DNA of 36,736 nucleotides from Stagonosporopsis chrysanthemi (Eukaryota > Ascomycota > Dothideomycetes > Pleosporales > Didymellaceae). The stretch is taken from assembly GCA_022560025.1 (NCBI GenBank), contig JAFISE010000247.1, positions 1 through 36,736 of the forward strand. The letters are read 5' to 3'. Shown here piece by piece: positions 1 to 10,929 of the stretch (positions within the stretch are counted from its first letter, which is position 1; every line of letters begins with the position of its first letter). The position numbers and the translations under genes were made by a program. The notes beneath the pieces were generated by a model. It worked only from the letters and a program-made list of their open reading frames with translations, did not search any database and was not told the origin of the DNA.

Positions 1-96
1 TGCTCTAAAATACGCGTGCACTAAAATATCCTGTCCCTAAGAAAAAAAATCCCCTAACGCAACTCAGGGCTGAGTTTCGTTACTGCCCTGGGATAG
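1..96. repeat. 96-bp direct repeat, copy 1
   Basis: These 96 bases recur without a single difference at 6,091-6,186; after the shared GGATAG the two copies diverge. The window opens on the first base of the repeat, so it may extend further left. It contains two isolated CCCTAA hexamers and a CAGGGC/GCCCTG inverted pair that could form a hairpin. The end of the minus-strand frame that terminates at 54 lies inside it. A terminal direct repeat of a mobile unit or the junction of a tandem duplication would both fit. Confidence 0.9.
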
Positions 97-843
97 GGTG
101 TAAGCACGCTGCTACTCTTGCTGCGCTGTACTCTGGACTGCTCCCTGGCCTGCTGGAAGATGTCTGCAATTGTGAGCGACTGCTGGGGTGGCGGCACGCT
201 CCTAGCAGCTGCGGCGTCAGCGCGGGCTGCTCCTGCCCCCTCCCTAGCAGCAACTCCCTGCTCCTGCGTAAACTCCACTATCAACGACTCTAGCTCATCC
301 AGGCTTATGCCTTGAATTCTCTCCTGCATCTTGAGCAGAGGCGGCAACCCTCGCCCCCAGGCTAGCAGCCACCCCTTTGGCCCATTGCTCCTCTGCCTCG
401 TTGTCCAGCTTGCTGTTGCTCTTGTCGTTGCTCTTGCTATCCTCTCCTGTGCCGCTGCCCTGTTGCGCTGGGCGCATGGTCTGCTGGATCAGCTACAGCG
501 ACTGCATCTGCTTAGACGTCAGTTGATACGCCGGCTTCCCCCTGCTCGGCGGCCTGGCTGCCTGCGTGCTAGGCTGCTCGTCCTCTAACCCTTAGCTGAG
601 CTCGCCCTTGTCCTCAGCAGCAGGGTTGGCTTTGCGCGCGGGCTCTGCCAGGTCGTGTGTTTGCCAGATGTAGCAGAAGATAGACAGCCAGACGCAGCTG
701 TACTTGACCATAGTCTTGCCTGTCTGGCGCGCGTTGAACAGGTGCTTGCTGTTAGGCGCTCCTACCTCGCGGCGCTCTATGTACTGCACGGCAGGCCACC
801 CAGCCACCCCCAGCGACGACGACAGCTAGGCCCTGTAGATAAC
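54..843 (-). pseudogene. Middle-domain fragment of a zinc-finger/RecQ (telomere-linked type) helicase
   Basis: Read on the minus strand from about 807, the frame gives YIERREVG, then QTGKTMVKYSCVWLSIFCYI, then AYQLTSKQMQSL. This resembles the conserved domain that lies between the N-terminal zinc fingers and the helicase core in fungal telomere-linked RecQ helicases; the neighbouring gene at 888-5,699 has a diverged counterpart in the corresponding place (near 4,650-4,780). It carries in-frame TAA (592) and a TAG about 90 bases further on, both one C-to-T change from Gln. After about 350 the protein-like reading moves to another frame, which ends at 54 within the direct repeat. No zinc fingers precede it and no helicase motifs follow, so it is a truncated copy. 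Base composition is normal, unlike 1,900-6,090. The family match is from memory of conserved blocks. Confidence 0.6.
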
Positions 844-887
844 TATCTTTACTTCTTAGCACAACTTAGCTGCTCTCTCGTCCTGTC

Positions 888-3800
888 TTACTCTGCTATC
901 AACTGCGTAACCCAACAAAACTCCCCAACTAACCTGTTACTCTCTACTATTTCTAACTGCTGTTTGCGCCCTAAATACTTTACTAAATCCTTAATTGAAC
1001 TCACATCAACCCCCTGCCTCTCTAACTGCTCGCACCATTGCTCCTTCGTCTCCCTGTTGCTTCTGTACACCAACCCCATTAACCCTGCTACTAACACCCC
1101 CTAGTACTAACAATCTCTCCCCTCTGCCCTCTGGTATCGCCTACGCCCGTTGTCTTCCTATTAATTGCATATCTCCTGCAGCACCCCGCACTAAAAACAC
1201 CCTGAATACGCCTCTATCTTGATCTTCTCCTCTACTATTGTAATTATTGCCTGCGCTCTGTAGCTCTCTGCCTGCCAACACCGTCGCACGTCGTGTCTGC
1301 TTGCCCCTGCCCCTGCTGCCTTGCATATTGCGCACTGGTTCGTCCACTATGCCAACTGCTGACGCAACCACTCTACGTCTGCAAACTCCTGCTACTGCTG
1401 CTGTATCAACGTCTGTCGCAGCCTGCGTTGTGCTTGTTGCTGCTGCTTAAACACCTGCTGCCTCTCTTCTTGCTCTGCTTGTGCTGTGCATTCTTTACTA
1501 CTACTGCTCGCTTTGCTGTTCTCCTTGCTGTTGCTAATTTCTTCCTCTTCTTCTGCTTCCTCTTCTTCTGCGTCCTCTTCTTCTGCGTCCTCTTCTTTTG
1601 CATCCTCTTCTTCTGCATCCTCTTCTTCTGCGTCTTCTTCTTCTGCGTCCTCTTCTTCTGCTTCTTCTGCTACCTCCTTGCTGTCTACTCTCCTACACAC
1701 GTCGCACTTCTCCTCCCCCTTCTCGCATCTTATCTGCTCTTCCTCCTGTTAGTCTAAATACCCGTCTAATACTACCTGTCTGCACCTTGCTTGCCTGCAT
1801 GTGCTCTCAACGTACGCTACAACTAACTGCTGCTCTACCTCCCCTTGCTTGTCTTTTGCTGCTTGCTGCTGCCCTTCCTGCACAATTATAACTGCCTTAC
1901 TGCGTAAACTGTCCTGTCTTGCCTAGCTACTCTCTTGCGCGTAATCTAACATGCTAAACAGCTAATTAATGTGTATAATGCACTAGATGTTAGCTATGTT
2001 AACCCCTATCCTCAGCGCGCTTGTTGCTACAATTACCTGCTTGTTACCTGCTGCAAACTTTTACAATATACTTGCTTTACCTACTGCCTTGTTGTAGTAC
2101 GCATAACAATGCAACTTCTCTGCTAGCTCTTTAACCTTTAACACAGAATTGCTGTACACTACTACCTTCTCTCTCTTGTACTTGCGCAACTTCTGCTGCA
2201 CTGTATATAACACTATCTTGCCTACTTCTTTCTTTTTTGCTACCTTGCTTACTATAACTACCCTGTACGCTATGTTAGTCCTTGCTATTAGCGCCTAGAA
2301 CAAACTAACCTGCTCTTGCTTAACGTATATCTGCTAAAACAACTTGTCTTCTTTGCTTAGTAGCAACATTGCTGTTAACATTACTATCTACGTCTCTACT
2401 ACAACTAGCTTGCCTAGCTTCTATATCTCCTTGCAGAAATTGTATTGCTAGTTTAACACAATATAGCACTTGTTAATTACTATCTTGTCTAGCTACTGCG
2501 TTGCTTGCAGCTAGTTTAAAAACGTTGCAAACTCTTTCTCTACAGCTAACTTAGGCGTTACTAACATAATAGCTGCTGTATCTAGTAGATAACAACTCTT
2601 CTACTCTGCGCACAATATGCTTAGCTTCTTGCACTGCTGTATTATGTCTCTCTGCAATACAACTAACAGTACTACTACTACTATTGTGCTGCCTTGCTCT
2701 GCCTACGCTAGCAACATAAACAATATGCTCTTGCCTGCTCCTGTTAGCATTACTGCTACAACGTAACTCTACCTAGTAATAATAGCGTTTACAGCCTCTT
2801 TTTGCACACTTTAAAACTTAGCTGTCTTGCCTATTATCTGCTATAGCTGCGCTGTTATGTCTATCTTCTTTAACTAGCCCTATTAGTCTATCCTTGCCTT
2901 ATCTGCCTTGCTCTTAAACAGTGCTCTCTTCTGCTTCCTACACTTACTATTGTTGTTACTAACCTAAAATCTTAAAAACTAGTGCTAATCTGTGCTTAAT
3001 ACACAGAACTGCTACTTTTTATTAGCTATAGTGCCTACCTGCTTTATAATACCTTATGCGTATACTATGCCTATAATATGTGTTGTGTGCCTAGCCTGCA
3101 TGTTAGCAATTGCTAACTACGCATTTTCTTTCTCTTACACCTTGTTCTTATTGCCCTTGTCTGCGCAGAACGCAGTTAACGCGCGCAGAAACTGCTAGCT
3201 AATACTAATAGCAATCTTACAGTACACTGCTATTGTTAACTTTACTCCTATCTTAATCTAGCTCTTGCACTTTAATACTTCTTTAAACTAGTTGCCTGTC
3301 TACTTATACCTACTTAGGTCTGCTAGCTATATATACAATAACATTATCTCTTTATCTTATACTATTGCTTCTAGCTACTGCTAGAACAGCAACACTAACT
3401 ACATATAATACACTACTAGCTTACTTACTTTGCACAGCAAATACTAGTAAATAATCTTAATATTACTACTTATATAGTAACTCTTATAATATTGTGTAAC
3501 AATAACTACTATGCTATCTTTAATAAATATATTGTAGTAGCCCTCTTTAATAGTATTACTGTGTTAAATACTGCCTAGCTTTAGCTACTTTGCTAGCTGC
3601 CTATACGCTATGTGTATTAATACAGCTAACTTCTCCCTAAACGCTACTACTCTGTCTATGTACTACTTGACTTTGTGCGTATTAATACCTAATTAGGTCC
3701 CTTGCTTTACAAACCTGTCCCTAATAGCAGCGTCCTGCCTTACTTACTAGAACAACTACTTCTTGCTATTAATAGGCATGTAGGTCTGCTAGTCCTTTAA

Positions 3801-5699
3801 AAAATTCTACCTAGGCTGCTTATTAGTTAAGTTATTACGCAAACTGTCTTACAGCACGCTAGGAATAGGCTTTGTAGTCTTGCTACTAAACAACAACTTA
3901 TCTATTATTAGCTGCTAGCTCTCTGTTACTAATCTATATACTATGCTACAGAACTACAACATACTAAACTGCAAGTCCTTGTACAATAACTTGTCTCTTC
4001 TAACCTACTTAACGTGCCTGTACAATATTGTGTTATAATAGATCTTTAGCCTATACGTCTGCAAATCTAATATCTACTATATTAAGCTGTAACTGCTGTA
4101 TACTATAAACTAGTCTATTATCTCTTGCACAAACTGTAAATACTCTTTACACTGCTATTAAAGCAGGTTGCTGCTACTATTGCTTTTGTATGCGCTGTTG
4201 CTGTTAAACTTATTGTTGTCTAATAGGCCTAATATCTACAATACCTTCTGCACAACTATAAACTATGCTACCTTAATAGCAGCTAACAAAACAGGCAGAT
4301 ACTGCTTAGTGCCTTTTTAACTGTCCTTTTTTATGCCTAACACAGCTAATATACACACTAATACACTGTTATACTTCTTATAAGTAATCTTTTAGCTTAT
4401 TAACGCAATATAAAACTCTAAACATGCCTTTTAGATACTTAACAACTTTTTAGGCTTGCTAATAGTGTTAGTAGTTAGCTTAGCTGTGTCTGTCTTTATT
4501 TTGTTAATAGCTTTGTTAACGTCTGCTATAGTTTTGTCTTTTCTATCTTTAGCCTCTACCTCTCCTTCTTCTTCCTCTTCTTTGTCCTCTTCCCCTTCTT
4601 CTTCTTCTTTTTTGTCCTGCTCCCCCTTAACGCTTCTCTCTGCTGCCTTAACTAACGCCTTCTATGCCTTGCGCTGCTACTAGGTAAAACAATACGCTAG
4701 ACTCTTCTATATATACTCTTGTTGTGTTTATATAAAAAATATTAATATCTACTGCTATAGCTGTGTGTAGTTGCTAATTAACTTCTTGTCTATATACAGC
4801 TGCAACAGCTAGAACTGCGTCTAGTGCTTCTCTATGCAGATTGCCTCTAACTGCACAAACACGCTAATACAGTAGATAATAAATGCTTAACTAAACTGTG
4901 CTAATCTTTCTATTACTACCTATATTACCGCCTCTACAGGCTTAGCCTGCTGCTCTTGCCTAGTATTAAGATCAGCTACAGGCTCCTTAATACACGCTAA
5001 CAGCTCTAGCTTCTCTATGCTAACTAAATACAGCAGCTACTACGTCTGCTCTAGCTACAAGTTAACCTTGTCTTTCTTGCCTACCTAGATAGTGTTCTGC
5101 GCCTACGTCTCTACGTTTGCCTACGCCTTAGCTATTTGCTTGCCTACCTGCACTTACACTGCGTTGCTGTTAATAGGTACTACCTCTAAGCTGTTGTTGC
5201 CTAGCTAGTAGACCTTAAAGTACTGCAACCTCTAGCTCTATACTATTAACTGCTAGCAGTGCACTGTCTTGCAGTTCTTATTAATACAGCGTTGTATCTG
5301 CTTCTACTATACACAGGTTAAGTATCTGCCTTTCTCTGCTAGCAACTATTTATATACATCTTGCTAATGCTTTTTTATTACGCATTTGCTTTAGAACACC
5401 TAGCAGCAGCAGTTAAGGTCTAGTTAACACATTAACCTATCTTTGTATACTAGCAGCTTGTAGATTAGCTTAATAATCTAGCTAGGCACCTCTAACTTGC
5501 TAGCGTACTTAATTAACCTAGCCTAGCTGCAGACTTTGTCTGCTATTAGCTTAGCTTCCCTATACTTAACGTAATAGCTGTGCTGTATATAGCTCTTAAT
5601 CTAGCTAGGCAAAACGCTGTGTTAGCACTCTTTGCACACTACTAATGCGTACGCAACTAAATACTTAAAGAGCTCCCCTGCAACGCTGCTCTCTGCTAT
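888..5699 (-). pseudogene. RIP-mutated zinc-finger/RecQ helicase (telomere-linked type), full length
   Basis: One reading frame of 1,604 codons can be followed without any indel, but it has dozens of stops. N-terminal OrsD/DUF3505-like zinc finger: VVCKEC at residues 20-25, with a second Cys-rich finger near 85-115. A middle domain follows, then a Glu-rich linker (about 4,560-4,630) and a conserved block reading VLVCILAVLGIKK. RecQ helicase motifs: I TGAGKS (about 2,735), II decayed from DECH to NKCY (about 2,470), III LTAM (about 2,360), V ATSALRIGVNI (about 2,020), VI QESS (about 1,930), then a Cys cluster CEKGEEKCDVC (about 1,715), an acidic repeat, and a C-terminal block DLVKYLGRKQQ. Residue 1 reads ATA where the family context suggests ATG. 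From 5,699 to about 1,900 the DNA is TpA-rich; from about 1,900 to 888 it is much less mutated. In the living family the protein is an ATP-dependent 3'-5' DNA helicase. This copy cannot be translated whole. Confidence 0.9.
1543..1662. repeat. 15-bp minisatellite, eight units, in the acidic tract of the helicase
   Basis: Eight consecutive 15-base units of the form TCCTCTTCTTCTGCG run in phase with the minus-strand reading frame and encode repeated E-E-D-A-E blocks downstream of the zinc-binding Cys cluster. Units differ by single bases such as GCG/GCA/GCT and one CTT/TTT change. The length is a multiple of three, so unit gain or loss would keep the frame. Confidence 0.9.
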
Positions 5700-6090
5700 A
5701 GTCTTAACAACAATTAATAAACTACACACAGTAAGCAGAAATCTAGAAAATAATCTGTATTCTAATACAGACTCTATGTTGTAAGTTATGTAGTACACAC
5801 GTGTTCTTGCTTATATATTGCGCATAACTTAACGCGTAGTTAATATTAGTAATAACTAGTTAGTTCTTAGGCTACTTCTAAGCCTAGCAGTTTAGGGTAT
5901 CACAGCGTTGCAAGGCTAACCTCAACTACAAACACAAAACCCTAATACTATCAACTACACTAGCTATAAGGATGCAAATCTGCTAAGTTGTGTAGTTTAG
6001 CCTGCTAATTTACATACTTAAATTTAGAACAAATCTGCCTATAGGAACCTAATGACACTGACCTCTAAACGTAACGCAACTAGGCCTACG
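5700..6090. other. RIP-like, gene-free stretch upstream of the mutated helicase
   Basis: This AT-rich interval precedes the presumed start of the minus-strand helicase and runs to the second direct repeat. I see no open frame, no terminal repeats and no recognisable motif. It presumably contains the former promoter of the helicase. Composition changes sharply at the direct repeat on its right. Confidence 0.6.
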
Positions 6091-6186
6091 TGCTCTAAAA
6101 TACGCGTGCACTAAAATATCCTGTCCCTAAGAAAAAAAATCCCCTAACGCAACTCAGGGCTGAGTTTCGTTACTGCCCTGGGATAG
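6091..6186. repeat. 96-bp direct repeat, copy 2
   Basis: It is identical to 1-96 over all 96 positions although the sequence immediately to its left is heavily mutated. It sits about 160 bases beyond the end of the third helicase gene. A repeat this short would be below the length generally reported to trigger RIP, which could explain its pristine state. Confidence 0.9.
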
Positions 6187-6345
6187 AGTCTTAGCGTCTT
6201 CTAGTATTGCCTAGTAGCTACATAGGATACAGATAGGCATCGTGCTTACCTCTCTTAGCTACACTAGGTCTAATTTCTCTCTTCTCTCTTCTCTATCTCT
6301 CTCTCTCTCCCCCTATATACACATAGTCTGCCTTGGGTAGCTTAG
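6187..6345. repeat. Pyrimidine-rich 3' flank with CT microsatellite
   Basis: A CT-rich run (about 6,275-6,312) of CTCT/TCTC units lies between the direct repeat and the end of the minus-strand helicase. On the gene strand this is a GA-rich tract just past the terminal TAG, in the presumed 3' untranslated region. No other feature was seen here. Confidence 0.6.
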
Positions 6346-9300
6346 CTATGCTTCTGCTTGCCTATAGCGCTGACAGAATAGTGCAACGCGGATAGCAACC
6401 ACCATAGCGTTGCTGAAATACTCCCCCCACACTCGACTTTGGTGCCGCTTCCCAAGCCACTGCGCGTATTCCCTCCAGTCTCCGTCTAGGTCGCCTGCGT
6501 AGCCGCACTGTCGCACAACGTGCGTGCCTCCTCCCTCCTTCCTCGCTGCTACCCTCGCCATCGGCACCACCACGTTTGGCCACTGACACTGCCTGCCTAC
6601 ATCCTCCCCCGTCGCGCAGTACCTCTGGCTCACCCAACACCGCCGGCAGCTGTGGCTCCCCCCTTGATCAACAATGCCTCGCCAGAAGCTGTCCAGCTCT
6701 GCGCCCGTGACGCCAGGGAACGCAGTGCACTGCATCACCTTGTGCTCCTGCCACGCGCCCGAGGCTACGTCGCTACTGATCATCCAGCACACCACGCAGC
6801 CGTCGCGAACCTCGTCGAACACCTCCTGCACCAATCGCCACTGCAAGCTCGCCTCCCGCTGCTCGTCCAGCCACCCTCAAGCCCCTTCCCCGCACCGATC
6901 GCAGCCGGCTGTGTCAAGGTCGTTGCACTCCACCCGCCTGCCGTCGAGGTAGCCGCTCATCAGCCCCCGCCGACACCCGCTGCCGATGATGAAGGTGCCC
7001 ATCGCCTGCACGTCGAGGCTGTCAGCCTTCTGCTTCATCGCCCGCTCTGGCTCGCCCCTCTCAACCAGCACGACTGAATCAACGCGTTCGCCCGCTCGCC
7101 CGCCTCGCCCGCTCTCCTGCGCGAAATCAACCATGCTCCACGGCATGCCCACATGCAGCACGTACACGATGCTGGGGAAATCAATGCCAGTGCCCAGCGC
7201 CGACGTAGCCACGATCAGCCCTCCGGCTTTCAGCCACCCTGCCAGCTGCTCCGCCCGATCGATGGTGCCAGCGTGGTAGCAGGCGCACCCAGCCGCCGCA
7301 GCAAGCTCCTCGCACTGCTCCCTGCTGCAGCAGTACACCACCCCCTTCTCTCCCCTCGCAAGCAGCAGCGGCGCACGCTGTCGGCACATGGCCAGCGCTG
7401 CCTCTTGCGCACCGCCGCGCTCACACCACGACACGTAGTACCGCGTGTTGGGCCAAACAGTGCTGGCTCAAATGTACGTCGCGCATAGAAGCAACATGCT
7501 CGTTGCCAGCTCGCCCTCTCGCACTGGCGGGAGCGTAGCTGTGAGCAGCACTATCAGGCACGGCAGCAGTCGGAGGTTCTTCAGCAGCGCCAGCTTCGGC
7601 CGCCAGTCGCTCAACGTGATGATGAGGTGACACTCGTCAATCACCACCCGCCGCAGCAGGCCCTTGCCGCAGAGCAGGTTGGCATAGCCTAGGAAGTTGC
7701 CGCAGCTTGTCGTGTCGCCGGCTGCGTCTGCACTAACCACCACCACCGCAGCCAGGCTGCTATCGCCGTGCCTCCACTCCATGCAATCGATGCCGCAGTT
7801 CTGCAGGCGACCTACAAGGTCGGCAATGAGCGCTCAGAACGGCACCACGACCACAGTCACTCCAGCGTCGTCCATGCAAGCAGGTACGCTGAACAGCAGG
7901 CTCTTACCTCCGCCTGTTGGCAGCACGACAACAAGCGGCGTCTGCCCTGCAAGCACAGCGTGCAGAGCGCGCTCCTGCTCAATTGACTGAAACCTGACCT
8001 CCTGCCTGCCAAGCACTTGTTGCATTGCTTTGCGGACAGCCCTCTGCTTCTCGTCCTGCTGGGGCGGTGCCAACTGCTGGCTGCAGTGCTTGCTATAGGC
8101 ACTGCTGCGGGCTCGCTTGGCAGCTGCTGCTGCCGCTGTGGTTGTTGTTGGGCTGCTGTTGTCGTCGTCGTCGTCGTCATCGTCGCTGCCGCTGCGCCCG
8201 CGCTTCATCGACGACGTTGTTGCTGTTGCTAGTACAGTTGCCTCCCTGCTGCGAGTCGCTTTGCACATGGCCTGCTTCCCATCTAGGCCTAAGAATTGAT
8301 GCCACATGGTGCTGAGCGGCCGGAAGGCCTCAATAGAGCGCACGCTGAGGTGCTTGACGATGTCGATGGGAACGCTGTAGGTACCCACGCCGACCGCCGT
8401 CGTTCTCGCGTTCTGCAGCTCCAGCACGTCTTCCCTGTCGTCGTCCACCTCAGCTTCGTCGACCTCCCCGACCTCGTCCTGGTAGCCCCTGCCGAACGAC
8501 TCGCCCACCACCTCGCGCCCGATGCCGACTGCGGCGTGCCGGTAGCCCAGCGTGTGCAGCGCGACGCCGAGCCTGCTGCCAGTCTCGCGCAGCAGCGCCT
8601 GCGTCAGTCGATCCGTTCGCCACGGGCCCTGCTCGTCCGCCCACACGTGGTCGCTAAAGCTGCCGCTGAGCACCTGCACAGTAAGGTATTCGCGGAACAG
8701 CTGCAAGTACGCTAGGTACAGCACCATCACCTGCCCCAGCCGCGGCAGCAGGAAGCGCGGCACCACCCTCAGCTTGTCCTACTGCGACTGCGACTTGTAG
8801 TAGCAGACAACTGTCATAACCTGCCCGTCGACAATGTAGATGTTGCAGTCCTGCAGCAGGCCATTGCGGTGCCGTATGCTTGTGATCTCTGATCCCCTGC
8901 CAGGCTGTCCAGACGTCACGTGCACGCAGACCAGCAGCAGCGTCAGGAAGCGGTCCACGCGACGCAGGTATCGCTTCACCTGCTTCGCGCTCTACTGCCC
9001 GCTGCTCTCCTGCAGTCTGCGACCCTTGCTAGTCTGCTCTACCTGCTTCAGCATCCAGCCTAGCTTGTCGTCAAGACTGTTGCTGTGCTGCTGCACAAAG
9101 GACGCGCCTCGCTTCTCAAGGGAGATGTCGTCGACCAGCCGCTCCAGCTTCACGGCAAAGCGCTCCTCTGTCCGCGCCACCCACATCAGCTCCCCCCACA
9201 GCATCTGCTCTGCCTCTGCCACTATGTCCTGCGCCATCTTGCGGAAGCGGCTAATGTAGATGGGCTGGCCGTGCAGGTAGAAGATCTTCTTGTCCCTTGA

Positions 9301-10839
9301 CCAACTCGCGTTGCCAGGGTTGCTAGCCGCAAGCGCGATGTGCTTCGAGTAGGCCAGCAGGCTGAGCGCCTCGCTCATTGGGCTGTACGAGCCGTCAGTC
9401 AGGTACTTCTCTCGGTACTGGAGGAACCGCTGTCGATGCTCGTCGCTCTGCTCGTTGCGGCGCGCAGACGGGAGCAGCTTCTCCACACTGAGCACGCGCA
9501 CGCAGTACACTACGCCTGCCAGTATGTACGAGTAGTGCTTCGCCGTGCGCAGCCGCTCTGCGTCGCTGTTAATGCCAAGCACGGCAAGGAAATGGACAAA
9601 GCCATTGTCAAGTAGATTGTCGCCAGCAGAGCTGAAGAAGAACGACGTAAGCAGAGCAAGCAGCTTCTCTAGCTGGACGTCGCGCAATGCTTCGTCCTGG
9701 TTACCTGCGTTGCTGTCTAACATGTCGTACAGCTCTCGTGCTGTGTCTTGCTGCTGGGTTGACCATTTAAACAGGTGCAGCGAGTCGCTTACCTGCTCAA
9801 ATGCCTTCTTGCCTTGAGCTACAGCGCTGGCAGTGCGTAGGCGACTGTTGTTTTCTTCTTCTTCTTCTTCTTCTTCTTCTTCTTCTTCTTCTTCTTCTTC
9901 TTCTTCGCTGCTAGCCTGTGCTGCTGCTGCTGCTGCCGCCTCTACTCCCTCTAGCACTGCGTGCGCTGCTGAGAAGAAGCGAAGCACGTAGCAGACAAAC
10001 TTGACCATGTAGCCAGCGTATCGCGCCTGGCTCTCTGGGTTCTGCAGCCGGGCTATAGGCCGCTGGTCAATCTCCTGCCGCTTGGCGCTCCTCAGCCACC
10101 GTCTTGTCTCCCTTGCGAGCGTGGACAGGCCCCCCACACTTCTCTCCACTAGCAGCTCTGTCAGCTTCGCTGCTCGCTGCAGCCTGACCTCATCGCGCCC
10201 TGGCAGTCGGCTCTGGTGCGCGAGGTGTGCCAGGTTGCAGCCGGCGAAGTGCTCTAGCCAGCCAGTCCGCTTAAACCAGCCTGTCTTGTCAGACTTCACG
10301 ACCTGTTTGTCTACGACCTGCGTCTCCTCTTTGTGCGCCTGCTGAACCAGCCGCCACTCCGCTAGCCGCCGGCTGACAGCGTCCTCCAGCTCCTCCTCCT
10401 CCTCTTCATGCTCTCCCTCTCCTGCTGCAACAACAAAGTAGCGCTGCAGCCCGCCAGCTCGGAAGAACGTCTGCGCCTTCACTCTCTCGCACAGGGTGGC
10501 GTTGCTGCTCTCCTAGGCCCTCTGGTGCTCTGTGTTGCAGTGCTTCTGCATCTGGTTCTTGCTCGCAGTGCAGAAGTCGCAGTCGCTGCTGATCCTGCAC
10601 CGCAGGACGTTAAGCGGTTGGCCTAGCGCCTTGATTGGCGGCCCCAGCGGTGCAGGCAGCCTGACGCTCTGCGGCGCAGCAATCTGCCAGCCTTGACAGC
10701 GCGCTATAATCGCCCTCCTCTCTGCTCTCTTCACGCCGTGCTGATCGCGCAGGTGCACGTCGACGTTCAGGATCGCAGTGGCGTGGGCCTTGCAGATGAG
10801 CACCTGGTACCTCTCAAGGTAGCAGAAGTGCTCCTGCAT
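6346..10839 (-). pseudogene. Zinc-finger/RecQ helicase (telomere-linked type) with six premature stops, no frameshift
   Basis: A single frame of 1,498 codons runs from ATG 10,839 to TAG 6,346; it is already open from 10,929. N-terminal OrsD/DUF3505-like region: ICKAH...HLRDQH (residues 15-34, His replacing the second Cys) and CDFC...HCNTEH (about 86-105). A conserved middle region follows with TGWLEHFAG, LQNPESQARYAGYMVKF, a poly-Glu tract and LSLLAYSKHIA. RecQ core: motif I PTGGGKS (about residue 973), II DECH (about 1,068), III LTATLP, V ATSALGTGIDFP, VI QESGRGGRAGE (about 1,240), then CDRC and a C-terminal CVVCW block. In-frame stops are TAG at 10,513, 8,992 and 8,779, and TGA at 7,834, 7,468 and 6,877; each is one C-to-T change from Gln (CAG) or Arg (CGA). 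GC content is high and motifs are intact, so inactivation looks recent. The subfamily differs from the copy at 888-5,699. Members of this family are often subtelomeric. Confidence 0.92.
9853..9906. repeat. CTT/GAA trinucleotide microsatellite encoding poly-Glu
   Basis: An uninterrupted run of CTT/TTC triplets reads on the minus strand as about 18 consecutive Glu codons in the helicase middle region, next to an Ala-rich run from CTG/GCA triplets. A second in-frame triplet run of CGT units (about 8,161-8,187) encodes poly-Asp between the middle domain and the helicase core. Both keep the frame, as expected for length-variable linkers. Confidence 0.9.
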
Positions 10840-10929
10840 ATTCTCTGCAGTGATGCGCTGCTGCGCTAGAGAAGGGGCAGCTAGCAGCCGCGCATCCCAG
10901 GACAGCTCTATCTGCCTAGCGGCAGGCAG

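Noticed and set aside
1293..1891. Plus-strand Leu/Cys/Phe- and Ser-rich frames opposite the acidic repeat, resembling a membrane or low-complexity protein
   Set aside because: They are the complement of the E/D-coding minisatellite of the minus-strand helicase; the helicase motifs fix the coding strand.
35..5900. CCCTAA and TTAGGG hexamers as telomere repeats
   Set aside because: Only isolated single hexamers occur; there is no tandem array anywhere in the window.
6520..10626. Numerous plus-strand and alternative minus-strand frames of 60-185 codons across the third helicase
   Set aside because: These are shadows caused by high GC. They show no motifs, while the single minus-strand frame carries zinc fingers and all helicase motifs in order.
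6346..10839. Programmed stop-codon readthrough or an unusual genetic code as the explanation of six in-frame stops
   Set aside because: The adjoining copy and transposons show RIP-type transitions, and all six stops are explained by one C-to-T change each. Recoding needs no mention unless intact expression is shown.
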